Below are positions 25,396 through 38,270 of a stretch of 64,000 nucleotides of DNA, piece after piece. The translations under genes were made by a program, and so were the position numbers. Below the pieces are notes generated by a model. It searched no databases. It was not told the origin of the DNA and saw nothing but the letters and a program-made list of their open reading frames with translations. How positions within the stretch are numbered: the first letter of the stretch is position 1; each line of letters begins with the position of its first letter. Origin of the DNA: Epichloe hybrida (lineage: Eukaryota; Ascomycota; Sordariomycetes; Hypocreales; Clavicipitaceae); the NCBI GenBank assembly GCA_019022495.1, contig JAFEKR010000004.1, forward strand, positions 3,100,001 to 3,164,000. Reading direction: 5' to 3'.

Positions 25396-27365
25396 CAGAG
25401 CTTTGTACTACACTACACTACATACTACACTACAATGAAATTTTTCTACTACATGTAGTATTTGTAGTATTTTGTAGTATTTGTAGTATTTTGAATTTTT
25501 TAATAATATAATAGCTTATACTAGCTTATACTAGCTAGCTTATAATAGCTTATAATAGCTTATAATAGCTTATAATAGCTTATAATAGCTTATACTAGCT
25601 TATAATAGCTTATACTAGCTTATAATAGCTTATACTAGCTTATAATAGCTTATACTAGCTTAGAATAGCTTAGAATAGCTTAAAATAGCTTAAAATAGCT
25701 TAAAATTACTTAGAATAAGTAAGAATAGCTTTTATTACTTTATAATATTATAAGTGTTAAAGTTTAATTAAGTTTAAATAATAAATAAATAACTTAAATA
25801 AAAACATTAGTAAGTATTAGTAAATTACTATAGAAAAAGCTTTACTTTTTAGTTATTTAGTATTTTAAGGTTTATAAAAATATTAGTAAAATAAAATACT
25901 TTTCTTTCTTATGTTTTTTTAAAATAATATTTAAAATAATAATAGTAAAAATATATTATTTACCTTAGTTAGCTTTCTATATAGCTAGTACTAGTACTTT
26001 AGCTATAATAGTAATAATAATAATAATAAACTTTAATATCTCTTTTTTCTTTAACTAGATTATAAAAAAAGTATAAAAGCTAGTAATAAATAAAAGATAT
26101 ATCTAACACTAGACCTATAACATATTAAGTAGACTTTTAGATCCACTTTTATAAATCCCTTCTTTTCTAAGACTATATTACAAAAAACTATAAAAGTATA
26201 TAAAATTAAGTAAGAGATATAATTAAATAGACCCACTTTAGACCCACTTTTATAAATCCCTTCTTTTCTAAGACTATATTAAAAAACTATAAAAGTTATA
26301 AAATTAAGTAAGAGGTATAATTAAATAGAACTTTAGACCCACTTTTATAAATCCCTTCTTTTCTAAGACTATATTACAAAAAACTATAAAAGTAAGAGGT
26401 ATAATTAAATAGACCCACTTTAGACCCACTTTTGTTAATATTTTCTTTTTATAGGACTAGATTATAAAAAACTATAAAAGTTATAACTAAGTAAGAGATA
26501 TAACTAAATAACCCCACTTTAAACCCACTTTAAACTTACTTTAGACTTACTTTTAGAAAAAACTATTTAACTAAGAAAGTAAGCTAAGAATAGTATTAAT
26601 AATTAAACCTAGTTTTAAAGCTTATTTCTTTATATATTAAATAATTAAGAGAAATTAATTTAATTTATATTTTAATATCCTAAAAAATATTATAGCTTTA
26701 TTATTATAGCTTTTTTACAGTTTTTTAATTTTCTTTAACCTTAAAAACCTAAAAACTTAATATAATTAGTTTTAATTTAAATAAAATAGTTATACTACTA
26801 AAGAACCTCTTACTAAATATATTAAAATATTATTTTTATAATAAAAGTCTTATTTATTTAAATATATTATTATTATATTTAATATCTTATTTTTATATAA
26901 TAATAAATAATTTATTTAGGGTAAATCTTGGATTAAAAGATAAAAAAAATACTAAAATTAAATAGTAAATCTAAGAAAAAAGCTATAAAAACATAAAGAC
27001 CCTTAATATTTAGTAAAAGAATAAGGCTATATATAAATACTAAAATAGTTCATCTTTAGTAACCCTATACCTATTATTAGCTTAATAGTTTAAATAAGCC
27101 TAAACTTTAAAAATTTATAACTAAATAACTAAATTATAATAAAAAGAAAGGCTAATATTAAGCTAATTAAGAAAAATCTAAGGAATATTATAAGATAATA
27201 AAAGTACCCACTTTTCTTTTTACTAATACTACATTTGTAGTATTTGTAGTGTAGTGTAGTATTTACTACACTACACTACATACTACACTACACTACAAAC
27301 TACTACACTACATACTACATCGAAAGCCAAAATACTACAAATACTACACTACATGCAAAGCTCTG
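25396..27365. mobile_element. hAT-like DNA transposon (non-autonomous or decayed), nested in Copia
   Basis: The 1970-bp insertion begins CAGAGCTTTG and ends with the exact reverse complement CAAAGCTCTG. It is flanked by a perfect 8-bp duplication ATTATACC (25388-25395 and 27366-27373). An 8-bp target duplication with CAGAG-type termini is characteristic of the hAT superfamily. Subterminal regions are dense TACTACACTACA/TGTAGTATTTG repeats in inverted orientation. The interior holds a 10-bp tandem array and imperfect repeats around AGACCCACTTTTATAAATCC (about 26110-26530). No transposase was recognisable. Confidence 0.85.
25513..25703. repeat. 10-bp tandem array, TATAATAGCT / TATACTAGCT
   Basis: About 19 near-perfect decamers lie head to tail inside the hAT-like element, alternating between A and C at the fifth position and degrading to TAGAATAGCT and TAAAATAGCT at the right end. 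Confidence 0.85.
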
Positions 27366-30214
27366 ATTATACCTAATACTAGCGCTATAAGGAAATTAAG
27401 TATAAGAGAGGTATAAGTAAACGCTCTATTAAGATTAATACCTTTATTAAAAGTAATCCCCTATAAGCCCTAAATTATTATATTTAGCGCTAGATTAGTA
27501 GTTATAAAAGGAATCCTTTATGTGCTTATAAAGCTTAGAGAGCTTAAATTCTACGTCCTTAACATAGCTACCCCTTTCCTCTTCTTAATTACTAATATAG
27601 ATAAGATATAAGTTAAGATTAATAACCTTACTAATATACTTATCTAAGGCAATAAAACTATACCTATTATGTAATAATAGGGATATCCTTAGTAGTTACT
27701 AGAGGTAAGAGAGATAGTTGCCTTTTACCTATTAGAAGGAGATATTTATTAATTACATTATTAACTTAGTTATCCTTCCGTTTAATGGCTTATAAAGATT
27801 CTTTACTAAGCTAGTTATAAAGTTAAATACTAGGTAATTAAGAAATTAACTAAGGTCTGCTACTATTACTAAATATATAGTAAGGCCCCTAGCTAATTCA
27901 AATTTATAATTAAGGATAATTATGAATTTAACTATAAGATTATTATTAATATTATGTAAATCAATAGCTAGCTAGTGCTTTATATTATTAATTTAGTAAC
28001 CTTATTCTAAGTAGCCTAGTTCCTTAATCTAAAGAAATAGAAGGCTTAAGATATCTAGGATGTAATCCGCGAATATTAGATTAATACTTATCTTAGACCC
28101 CTAGATTAGATTATTTATAATACTAGTAATAACTTTGCTTCCGCTAAATTTAAGTATTATACTTAATTAATATTAATTAAGACTAGTAAGATACTAATTA
28201 AAGCTTATAATAGTATTAGAAAGGTTAAGAGATACTATAGACCTTTATAATAAGCTTATAATATTATCACAGACTTAATTAGAATAGAGCTCGCGCTAGA
28301 GCAACGCCTTTAAATAGCTATTAAGGCTATTAATAACTCTATAGGCCTAAATAGTATTATCCTAACTATACTAGTCTTTAGAGGCTACCTATAGATAATA
28401 GATAAGTTACTACTAAGTGTCTTTATTATCTAATATACTAAGGTAATTTATAAGGTAACTAATAAAGTCTAATACCTTCTAGCTTTATAGTAGGTCTATA
28501 ATACCCTTAGAGCCTAGAATAGTCCTAATATAGCGCCTATATATTAGTTACCTCTATAGGCTAATATATACGTGTAAAGAGAGAAAGGTAGCTAGCATAG
28601 CCTATATAAGCTACTTACTACTAATAAAGAGACTTATACTATTAATATATCCTATAGCCTAGCGAAGTTTTACTTTATAGTAATAAAGCCTTATTATAAA
28701 GACCTATATACTATAAAGGGACTAGAGTAGTAGGAGATAAAGCCTTATAATTTACTAGAGTAATAGCTAAGTAATATAAAGGAAAAAAAAGCTATATAAC
28801 TAACTACTACTAATAAAAGAGATTCTCTAATAGAAGATAGTAAAGAGCTATAGGTATTAGCTAAGAGAAGGTAAGGGAGACTAAGAAAGGCCCTTATAGT
28901 TTAATTTATAAGTATAGGAGAGTTTAATAAAGAGGCTTATAAAGCCTAAATAGCCCTAAGGGGAAGCTATTAAGTTAAAGACTTATTACTATACCCTAAA
29001 GGAATAAAAGTAAGGAAAAGAAGACCTTATAGCCCTAAGAAGGATATTAGCCTAATTTAGCTTTACGTACTTGTGAATAAGAATTAGGAGGAGGCCTTTA
29101 TCTAAGAGGTTATAGCTAAAGGGATGCTAAATATAGTATTCCTTATAGTAAAGAAAGAGGCTAATTAAAACCTTACTCTATAACTTTACTAAGAAGGGAA
29201 GATTATAACCCTAGGAAAACCCTTTAAGCAGTCTAATTAGGCTAAAATCAACGCTTTATAAGCTTATAATATATTCAAATTTGTTAAGTTTAACCTAGCG
29301 AAGCATAGAGGTTATAGAATCTTTAATTCTTATATAGTTAGAGAGATTAAAGGCAAAGGAACGGACTTACTATATAAGAAATCCTACCTTATTATATAAG
29401 GCTATAATAACAAAGGAAAGGAATTCATCCTAACATAATCGCTAATAATATAATAAGCAAGCTAACGCCTTATCGTAGCTATCGCTTTGTTATTAAGAAA
29501 AAGAGGCATTTACCTTTGGATTCGTAACATCACGTAAGCCTACACTTAATTATATATAATACTAATAAGGCTAATTATTATAAGGATTCTAAAGCAAATT
29601 ACACACCTCTTTTTAGAAGGGACTATAATTAAATTAATTAAACCTCTTTATAGGATTACAAAGGCTAGAACCCACTAGTAGGTAACGTACTTCTATTACC
29701 ATAGGGATAACCTTAATATAATAACCTTAACTTACAATCCCTGCTTATTAATTACTACCCTAAATAATAAGAACCTCTTTAGTATTATTAGAATATAAAC
29801 TAATAATATATTAGGCCTAAGCGATAATAACTTCTTCTAAAAAGAAGAGAAAGAGCTTTAGAAGGCTAACTTTATAGCTAAAGAGAAGCAATGATTAACC
29901 ACTAAGAACCCCCTTATCTTTAATAGCTGCATCTTAACCTAGAATACTAATAATTTGCTAATCTTAACCTAGAAAGGTTAGAGTTAGAAGATTAAGGAAG
30001 TTAATCCTTAATCCTTAATAGTAAAGCAAGATTATATGGAGTAATAAGCGTAAGGGAGCTATATTATAACTATATGTTAACTAGAAGCTTTATATAACCT
30101 ATTAATTATAGCTTAATACTAAGAGCCCTTTACAGAGGATATTACATATCTTAATAAACACCTTAAATAGTAGATTAAGAATTAATAGCGCGAACTATAA
30201 TATATTCCTTTAGT

Positions 30215-30765
30215 TCTTAAGGAGGCAAAGCTCTTTATGTTTATAGATAGATTACTTGCTAATAATAAGGATTTAAGCTCACAAATTAGATACGTAATCG
30301 TAATTAGCAATAAGATAATATAAGATAATAATACCTTTATTATAAAAGGTAATATTATTACGTATAGTTTAATAAAGAGTAAGAGAGTTACCTATAGCAC
30401 GCTTACCTTTAAGTTATATAGTATGGTTTAAGGCATAAATATTACCTACGTGATTTCTATAACTCTCTATTAGATTACAGATTAATTAAAGATACCTTAG
30501 ATCCCTATAATTCTTTATACTAACTCTTTTTTATTATATAAATATCTTATAAAGCTAGGAACTATAAAGGAGAAGAGACTAATAATTAACATTATAGCTC
30601 TTTATTAATTATACAAGAGGCATAAGATCTATAAAGTTAGGTGGATTAATAGTAATAATAATCTAGTAGATATAATAACTAAAGCATTACCAAATCTATT
30701 GCTTTTCTCTTTAATTAATTTAAATAAATTAATAATTTATATCAAAGGATAGGTAAAGAGACCTG
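30215..30765 (+). pseudogene. Copia Pol C-terminus (RNase H) relic
   Basis: Conceptual reading shows LFMFIDRLLANNKDLSSQI, then TYSTLTFKLYSMV, and finally RWINSNNNLVDIITKALPN followed by INLNKLIIYIKG, a stop and VKR. These are the RNase H domain and the conserved C-terminal WI-x-(5,7)-D-x-x-TK tail of fungal Copia Pol. The Trp codon in the last motif has become TAG. Catalytic acidic residues cannot be taken as intact because G-to-A changes are pervasive. Confidence 0.8.
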
Positions 30766-30947
30766 CGATATTAGGGAATAGGAGCTTAGGCAAGGACTAA
30801 TAGATTAATTTAATTAACCAATGCCACGATGGCTAATCAGAGTAGCAGATTCTTATTAAGAGATTTACTTATATATACTTTCCTTTAATCTGATTTTTAT
30901 TATGTTTTTAAGCTCTTTAGCTATAAAGGAAAAAGAGAGATTACTAG

Positions 30948-31212
30948 TGTTAATTCCTTTAGATTTTTATTAGTTTAATTATAGCCAAAGACTAGACCAA
31001 ATTATAGGTCTAGCGCGATGCACGCAATGTGATTGGCTACACTAATTCGCTACCCCCTCTTTTGCCCCACATACGGATTTCGCCTACTTTCCTAGCATCT
31101 AGACTTTCCCTCTCTTCTCCCCCTTTCCTAGCTAGAATTCATCTAACTATCATTGACTTCAATATTACGGGATTATCCTATTACCTGCGCAGGCACCTTG
31201 GTGTAACCAACA
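30948..31212 (+). repeat. 3' LTR of the Copia element
   Basis: Starts TGTTAATTCC and ends GTAACCAACA, 265 bp, the partner of the LTR at 22634. It is followed immediately by the target duplication ACTAC. The two LTRs differ mainly by transitions at sites compatible with RIP. Confidence 0.9.
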
Positions 31213-31217
31213 ACTAC

Positions 31218-33315
31218 TCTAAGATACTAAATATACTAAGAAAGAAGTATATTCTAGCTTTTCTTTTACCTTAAGTAACTATAACTAGCTTTATACTAAA
31301 TCTAAGCTTATTAACTTAATTAAGGCCTAGTTAGTAACTAACCTAACCTATCTTTATTTATTTAATTAGTATATTTATTATATAAATAAACCCTTAGAAG
31401 TATATTTATTAAATAATTAAGGCTTAGTTAGTAACTAACCTAACCTATCCTTAATTATTTAATTAAACTTACTAAGGGGTAAAGATAATAGCTTTACTTA
31501 TAATCCTTTAGACTTTTATTAATTCTTTATTTCCCTTACCCCCTTATTTACTACTAATATTATAGTAAAATATTAAGATTAACTAAAGGGATCTAAAGCC
31601 TAAGATATTCCCTTTAATTATAAATATACTTTCCCTCCTAAGGATACTAGAAGAGAAGCTAACCTATAAGTTATATCTTACTTCCTTAATTATATATCCC
31701 CTAATTTATACTAGTATATTATATAATAAGTACTAAAGAATAAGGAATTATTTAATCTTAAAGTAAATACTACCCCTAGGGAACTTATAGCTTAAATTCT
31801 TATTAAGAAAGTAACTTATAAATATAAAAACTTATACTTATAAACCTTATTTACTATTTTTAGTAATAACTTTAGAGAATAAAAATAAGAAATATTTTAA
31901 GTAATAAATCCTAAAGCTATAAAAAGTCTTTAAGACTTTCTTTTCTTTAGTAATATTTATATAGACTTATAAAGTTACTATAAGATAGTAGTTTTACTTA
32001 AAGATATTATTAACTATAATAAATTCTATAACTAGAAAAAAGGGGAAATATAGGAAGTTACTAGGAAGTATTTCCCCTTTAAGAAATAAATAATAGAGAA
32101 AGACTTCTATAAAGACCTTCTTTCTATTAGTATCCCTTTTTTAGAGATTAACTAAAGTAACTAATTACTTTATATTATTCCTAATCCCTTTAACTACTAT
32201 CATTACTCCTATTTTATTCCTAGATTTTATTATACTAATCCCTAAGTATACTAAGTATAAGGTAAAGATATAATAGTAAAGGTAATTCCCTTATTATAAG
32301 CCCTTAACTATAACCCTAGACCCCCCTTACTTTGTCTCCTAAAATAAGGTATTATAATTTCCCTCTATAGTCTAGAACTATAATACCTTTTCTATAAGAT
32401 TTAATTACCCTTATTCCCCCTTAGGAAATAAGCTAATCCTTATTAAAGTAATTACTTAATCTTAATAAGTTTTATAGTAATAAGAGTATTAAGTATAGTA
32501 CTAAGGAGTATAATATTCTTAATATAAACTCTTAACTTATTAAAGAAAGTATAAGATACTAGGAATTATATAAGAATAGTTAGGCTATAGTTTTAAGTTT
32601 ATACTAAAAGAAAGACTTCTTTAGTACTTCTTAGAGAACCTTTTAGGCTAAGGAAACCCCTAAGATTTTTTAACTCTTATTTATAAGATTAGGTAGAAGT
32701 TTAAGATAAATAATATATATTAAAAAAACTATCTATTATAAGGAAGATTACACCTACTTATAATTATCTAAGAGAACCCTAGTAAATTAAAAATTAAATA
32801 CTTTAAAGACCTTATAATAAAGCTTTTAAATTTATAAAAGGTAAACCCTTATAGATTCTAGTTAGAATTAGACCTCTATAGTTAGATTCTAAATGCCTAT
32901 AAAGGAATCCTAGAATATAAGGCTTATATTATTAATTCTCCTATTAACCTCTAATGCTTTTATAAATAAATAAGGATATTAATTAGTAAATCTAAAGCTT
33001 TAATTAATTAATAGTAGTTCCCTATAGAAGCTAGCACTAAGGAATACTTTTAGACTAACTATAAGTATAATAAAAAAGGTAAGAAAGCCTAATATAGTTA
33101 ATCTTTATTAAAGAGTAAACCTTACTACTTAAAAAAATATTATATATATAGTAAAGAAAGTTATTAGTTAACTAAATACTTAGATAAGAACTAGAAGAAG
33201 GCATTCTAATAATTTAAGAATTACTCTTATATAGACTTAATAGCTTCTTTATATAATATATTCATTAGGTCTCTTTTCCCTTCCTATTATACCTTTAGTT
33301 AAAAATCCTTTATAT
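31218..33315 (+). pseudogene. Second Copia-family fragment (Gag relic)
   Basis: RIP-mutated sequence between the Copia 3' LTR and the LINE. Near 33090-33200 the conceptual reading KKYYIYSKESY-stop-LTKYLDKN resembles a Copia Gag knuckle of the form C-x2-C-x4-C-W-S-T-x-H with Cys to Tyr and Trp to stop changes, followed by a basic helix. The fragment ends abruptly where the LINE 5' repeat begins. Its left half also has a short duplicated AT-rich segment (about 31320-31370 and 31405-31450). LTRs were not found, so the family link is moderate. Confidence 0.5.
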
Positions 33316-33317
33316 AA

Positions 33318-33940
33318 ACTTTCGCACCGCTCTAAAGGTCTAGAATTACCTCTAAAATACAAACTATATTAATATTTAAATTCCTTACCTTTATTTACCC
33401 CCCCCTATAATATTATATTATAATAAAGCTAGTAGTAGGAGTGTAAATATACTAATAGTAATTAACTTAGAAGAAAGAGAGCTAGTATAAAGTTACTATT
33501 ACTTAAATATAGAAATAGAATAGTTTAATATTTAAAGTAGTAAGAATAACCTTATAATAAACTAGATTTAATTTAAATATCTAAATAATATAAAATACTA
33601 TAATAAAATTATAATAGCTTTTCTATTAAACCTTCGCACAAACTTCCGCACCGCTCTAAAGGTCCGGAATTGCCTCTAAAATACAAACCATATTAATATT
33701 TGAATTCCTTGCCTTTGTTTGCCCCTCCCTATAATATTATATTATAATAGAGCTAGTAATAGGAGTGTGGATATACTAATAGTAATTAACTTAGGAGAAA
33801 GGGGGCTAGCACAGAGCTACTACTACCTAAATGTAGGAATAGGATAGTTTAATATTTAGAGCGGTAAGAATAGCCTTATAATAGACTAGATTTAATTTAA
33901 ATATCTAGATAATATAAAATACTATAATAAAATTATAAGC
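33318..33940 (+). repeat. Tandem duplication of the LINE 5' end, period about 324 bp
   Basis: CGCACCGCTCTAAAGGTC occurs at 33323 and again at 33647. The following 290 or so bases repeat in both units down to AATACTATAATAAAATTATA. The first unit is more heavily mutated than the second. A third, single copy starts the minus-strand LINE near 53880. Tandem promoter monomers at a LINE 5' end are one explanation. Confidence 0.8.
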
Positions 33941-36900
33941 CTTATCCCTAGTAATAAAGTTACTTAGGTATAGTATATTACTAAAGCTATTACTAGATAG
34001 GTAGTAAACTACGCCTAAGCTAAAGTAAAGGTAATAATCCATAATAATAGTAATATTTATACTACTAAAGAAGCCCTTAAATAAGCCCTTAAAGAGGCTA
34101 TTAAAAAAGAAACTAAAGGAAGTAATACTCTAACCTAGGTAAGTATTACTACTAGCCTAGCTTCTAAATAAATAAATAGCTTACCTCTCCCCCTCTAAAT
34201 CCCTAGTAAATAGAACTAAGAGGTACTTATTAAAAGGAACACTATTTAGGAATTACTTTAGTTTAAGGGCATGGAAGATATAGTAATAGTAGTAAATAAA
34301 GCTATAGGCTAGGCTATAGTAGTAGTAGCTAGAAGACTCCCTAGTAGGAATATAATTATTACCTTTAAAGGAAATACTACCTAATATAAAGAAGACTAAA
34401 AATAGATTACTAAAGCATTTAGGCTAGAGGTAGCCCTTTACTATTATATGCTTAGTGTTATTATTAAAGGATTCCTAACTAAATATACCTCTCTTAAGAA
34501 CCTAGTAATAGAAATTAGAAAAGCTAATAAGGTAAATATAGTAAAGGTAATAGTAAGATAACCCTAGGGTAAAGGTACCTAAAGAACTACTTTAATACTA
34601 AGCCTAGCTAAAGTAAAAGATACTAATAAGATATACTAAGATAGCATAGTCTTTAAAGTAAAGCTTTTTTAAACTAAACTATATAATAAGACCTTATAAC
34701 CCTAATAATACTATAATTACTTCTAAATAGGCTATATAGCTAAGTTCTATAAGGTAGCACTAAGGTATAGTAAGTATAAAGCTAGCTATTATAAGAATAA
34801 AGAGTTCTCCTACCCTATAAAAGATAGATAGGTAAAGGAGAACTATATCCTATGCTCTAGACTATACCTAGCCTAGTTAAGGGACTATCCTATTCTAAAA
34901 GAGAAGTAAAACACTACTAAAGTAGGATATCTTAAATAGCCCTCTTGCTTTACTACCTGGTCCCTAAGTAAAGGCTTAACTATACCTTATAAGAGACCTA
35001 GTATAGTAGTAAAACCTATTATTATAGTAAGTAGAAAGAGAGAATACCCTATAAATATAGAATAAAGCGCTAAATAACTAAGATTAGGAAGTATTAGATA
35101 ATACATAGAGTAACTTAGAGCTAGAATAGAGCTAGCATAAGATAGTAGTAACTAATAGCCCCCCTAATTAATATAATAATATTATAAGTCCTTTTCTAGA
35201 ATATAAATAAGAAAAATAAACTAGTATATATAGCGCTCTATTACTAGACTAATATTAATATAATTATGATCTAAGAATAGGAATATATAAGAAACCCATA
35301 GCCCCTAGCACTAGGCCTTACCTAGTTTTAACTTACGTATTATAATAAATATAACATAATATATATAAATAAGAAACATAAAGTAGGGTTATAGTTAGCC
35401 TAGGGAGGGACTAACTAGTTACTAGTAGAGCTATAAGGAGTTAATATTTACTCCCTTTACTTAGAGGGATATAGTAATAACTAGAACACCCCTATTTATA
35501 TAATTAACCTAGAAGAGCCTTATAACTAAAGTGTATTTATAAGTAACTTTAACTAAAAGTACCCTCTCTAAAATAAGCTAGATAGGAAAACTAATAAAGC
35601 AAATAAACTACTAGAGTTTATAGACTAGTAAAGGCTTAGACTTATTATACCCTAGGGCAAACCTATAAGATAATATAAAGATAATAAAGATAGTACTATT
35701 AATCTAGCATAGGCTATGCTAGATATTAAAGTCTACTATAAAAGCGCTAAGGATATCCCTAGATTTAACTATATCCTATAACTAATTAGTATTTTTAATA
35801 AATAGTAGGAAGCTATCCCCTAGGTCCTTAGATATATATAGGGAGCTATAAACTAACCACATATAAAGGTAAAGGCTGTAATTAGACTTTAGCCTAAAAA
35901 CGCGCTAGACTTATATAATAAAGAGGGAATAGATAACTATATAATATAGCTTATTATAAGCCTATAATAGATTATAGATAAGGTAGTCCTAAAGAAGGCC
36001 TAGGGACTCCCTAGCCTAGAGGTATAGTAGTTAAGGAAAGCCTAAGAGTTAGTTAGTAAGGTAAGGTAAGCTAAGAAATAATAAAGATACTAGAGGACTA
36101 ATATAAACTAGCAAGCCTATACTAAGGCAAATAAGGACTAAGAATATGTTATAAGGGAAGAGAAAAGAAATATATAGAGGGATATATTATAAAAGGCTAA
36201 TATATAAGAAAAAGATAGAGGGGTTTAGAGGCTTAAGAGATAGGCCTAACTTTAAAGCTAGGCCCCCCTAGAGCTCCCTAGACTCCCTAAGCTAGAAAGA
36301 AGTAAAAATAACCCTAACCTAGCTACTATATATAATAATAAGGCTAGCGTACTAGTATAAAGATTTTTCCCTAAGCTAATAGCAAACCTTTTATATATAC
36401 TAGACCTCTCCTTCCTAGAGCTAGAAAATGTACTACTACTAGATAAAGAATGATTTAGATAAGAGGAGATTAATAATATCCTAGTAAATATAGCTAGCTA
36501 GAAGGCGCTAGGAGATAATAAACTCCTAGCAGGCCTTATTAAAGCCTATAATAACCTAGCTAAAGATACTATAGCTAGGCTTCTAAATATAGTCCTAGAA
36601 ATAGGATACTTCCTAGCTTACTTCTAAACTATAAGAGTAGTAGTAATTAGGAAACCTAGTAAAACTACTAAGGAAATAAGGAGAGCTAATATATAAAGAC
36701 TAATCTTACTACTTAATATAGTAAGAAAGATTATAGAAGTAGTAATAGTAAAGTAACTTATAGCCTTTACTAAGGTAAAGGGGCTACTCCCTAAACTTTA
36801 GATAGGTAATAGGATAAATAGATTAATAAAAACTATAATAAAAGTCCTTATTAAATATATTAGGGAGGCTTAGGGAAGGGGTAGTATTACCTTACTAGTA

Positions 36901-36966
36901 TAAATAGATATATCTTTAGTGTTTAATAAAGTTAGCTACCTATATCTAATACACTTACTTATAAAG
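33318..36966 (+). mobile_element. Tad1-like LINE, plus-strand copy, 3'-truncated or interrupted
   Basis: Begins with CGCACCGCTCTAAAGGTC and follows the same course as the minus-strand copy at 49.1-53.9 kb. A Gag-like ORF1 has a CCHC-type remnant near 34700-34860 (YYNYF-stop-IGYIAKFYKVALRYSKYKA). A ghost endonuclease (EEP) lies at about 35160-36000. Reverse transcriptase motifs follow from 36400 (LLNIVLEIGYFLAYF, NRINRLI, then a D-x-x-x-x-F-x-x-VSY block). At about 36967, just after TTACTTATAAAGAT, similarity to the other copy stops, before the catalytic FxDD motif. Every frame is closed by RIP stops. Confidence 0.75.
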
Positions 36967-38270
36967 ATAAATAATCTAATATATCCCTAGTATAAGGCCT
37001 GCTATGTGTGGTATTAATAGGCTATATAATTAAGCAAATCCTATTACTATCTATAGGTTAGGCTACTAGTTATATAAAAGCTAATAAGACGCTAAAGGAG
37101 CTAAGAGCGCTAATAAATTCTTATACTACCTTAAATATATAGTAAAGAATTATATATATAAAGATAAGCTATTCTAGGTATATATGCCTCCCTTATTACT
37201 TAGTTATTTATGCCTTCTAATATTTTTAGTATCTCTTATTCTAGTTAGTGGCTTTAGGTATAGCCTATACCTACTATATTTATCTTAATAAATAATATCT
37301 ACCCTAGGTTAATAAGGTAGACTTTACTAGTTTACATAGGCTAGGTGATAATAACTCTTTATTATATAAAAACAAACACACATAAAGATAAGCTATTTTA
37401 AGTAAGTATAGCAAATAGCTAAAGATAATATATATAAGTATAGCTACCCCTTACTACTAGGTTATCTATACTTTCTAATATTTTAGTATCTTAGGTAGCT
37501 TTAGGTATAGCCTATAGCTAAGTATTTTATAAGATATAAAATTTTTAGTATTATAGATTATTATATATACTAAAATTTAGTAAATAATCTATAGCCTAAA
37601 CTTTAGTATATGTAATAACTTATAATGCTAAAATTTTTATATCTTATAAAATACTCTAGAAGTATTAGATTATGTAAGTATATTAACTAGGAATTAACTT
37701 CTCTTATCTTATTAAACTAATTTAATATAGTATTATAATAATATATAAGATTTAGTAATAATAAGGTAAACTTACTAGTTTACGTGGGCTACGTAGTAAT
37801 AACTCTTTGTTATATAAAAATAAATATATATAAAGATAAGCTATAATAATTAAGATACTTAAGAAGCATTAGATTATATAAGTAAATAAACTACGAATTA
37901 ACTTCTCTAATCTAACTAATAGAAACTGATTTAATATAGAATTATAACTATATATAAGATTAGATAATAATACTAAGTAAGGATAGAGTTTACTAACTAT
38001 TTAAGCTAAGCTAGTATTAAGTAATTTTAGATAAAGTATATAGTTTACCTTACTTAAGTTAATAAGGTAAACTTTACTAGTTAATATAAGCTAGGTAATA
38101 ATAACTCTTTATTATATAAAAATAAACATATATAAAGATAAGCTATTCTAAGTAAGTATAGTAAATAGCTAAAGATATATATGTATATATATATATACCT
38201 CCCTTACTACTAGGTTATCTATGCCTTCTAATATTTTAGTATTTTATTCTAGGGGGGTGGCTTTAAATAT
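36967..38270. repeat. Degenerate repeat family around ATAAAGATAAGCTATT, with a nested hairpin
   Basis: Recurring blocks contain AAAGATAAGCTAT (near 37157, 37385, 37832 and 38137), then TTACTACTAGGTTATCTATG(C)CTTCTAATATTTTAGTAT, and AATAAGGTAGACTTTACTAGTTTAC (37309, 37759, 38067). They are partial, unequally spaced copies of one unnamed element. Within them 37522-37654 is a hairpin with 58-bp arms. Confidence 0.6.
37522..37654. repeat. 133-bp foldback hairpin
   Basis: The left arm 37522-37579 and right arm 37597-37654 (58 nt each) are near-perfect inverted complements, from GTATTTTATAAGATATAAAA inward, with a 17-nt spacer. It interrupts an otherwise continuous repeat block, as a small MITE or foldback element would. 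Confidence 0.7.

Larger units (their letters stand above)
22634..31212 (+). mobile_element. Complete Ty1/Copia LTR retrotransposon, RIP-inactivated, with a nested hAT-like insertion
   Basis: Two 265-bp LTRs (22634-22898 and 30948-31212) begin TGTT and end AACA and are flanked by the same 5-bp duplication ACTAC (22629-22633 and 31213-31217). The element is 8579 bp, or 6609 bp without the insertion at 25396-27365. A purine-rich tract lies directly before the 3' LTR (about 30926-30940). Ghost protein motifs fix the order: a Gag zinc-knuckle remnant near 24910-24975, Pol motifs downstream, and a Copia RNase H at the 3' end. All frames carry stops, so it is not autonomous. A primer-binding site was not recognised. 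Confidence 0.9.
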
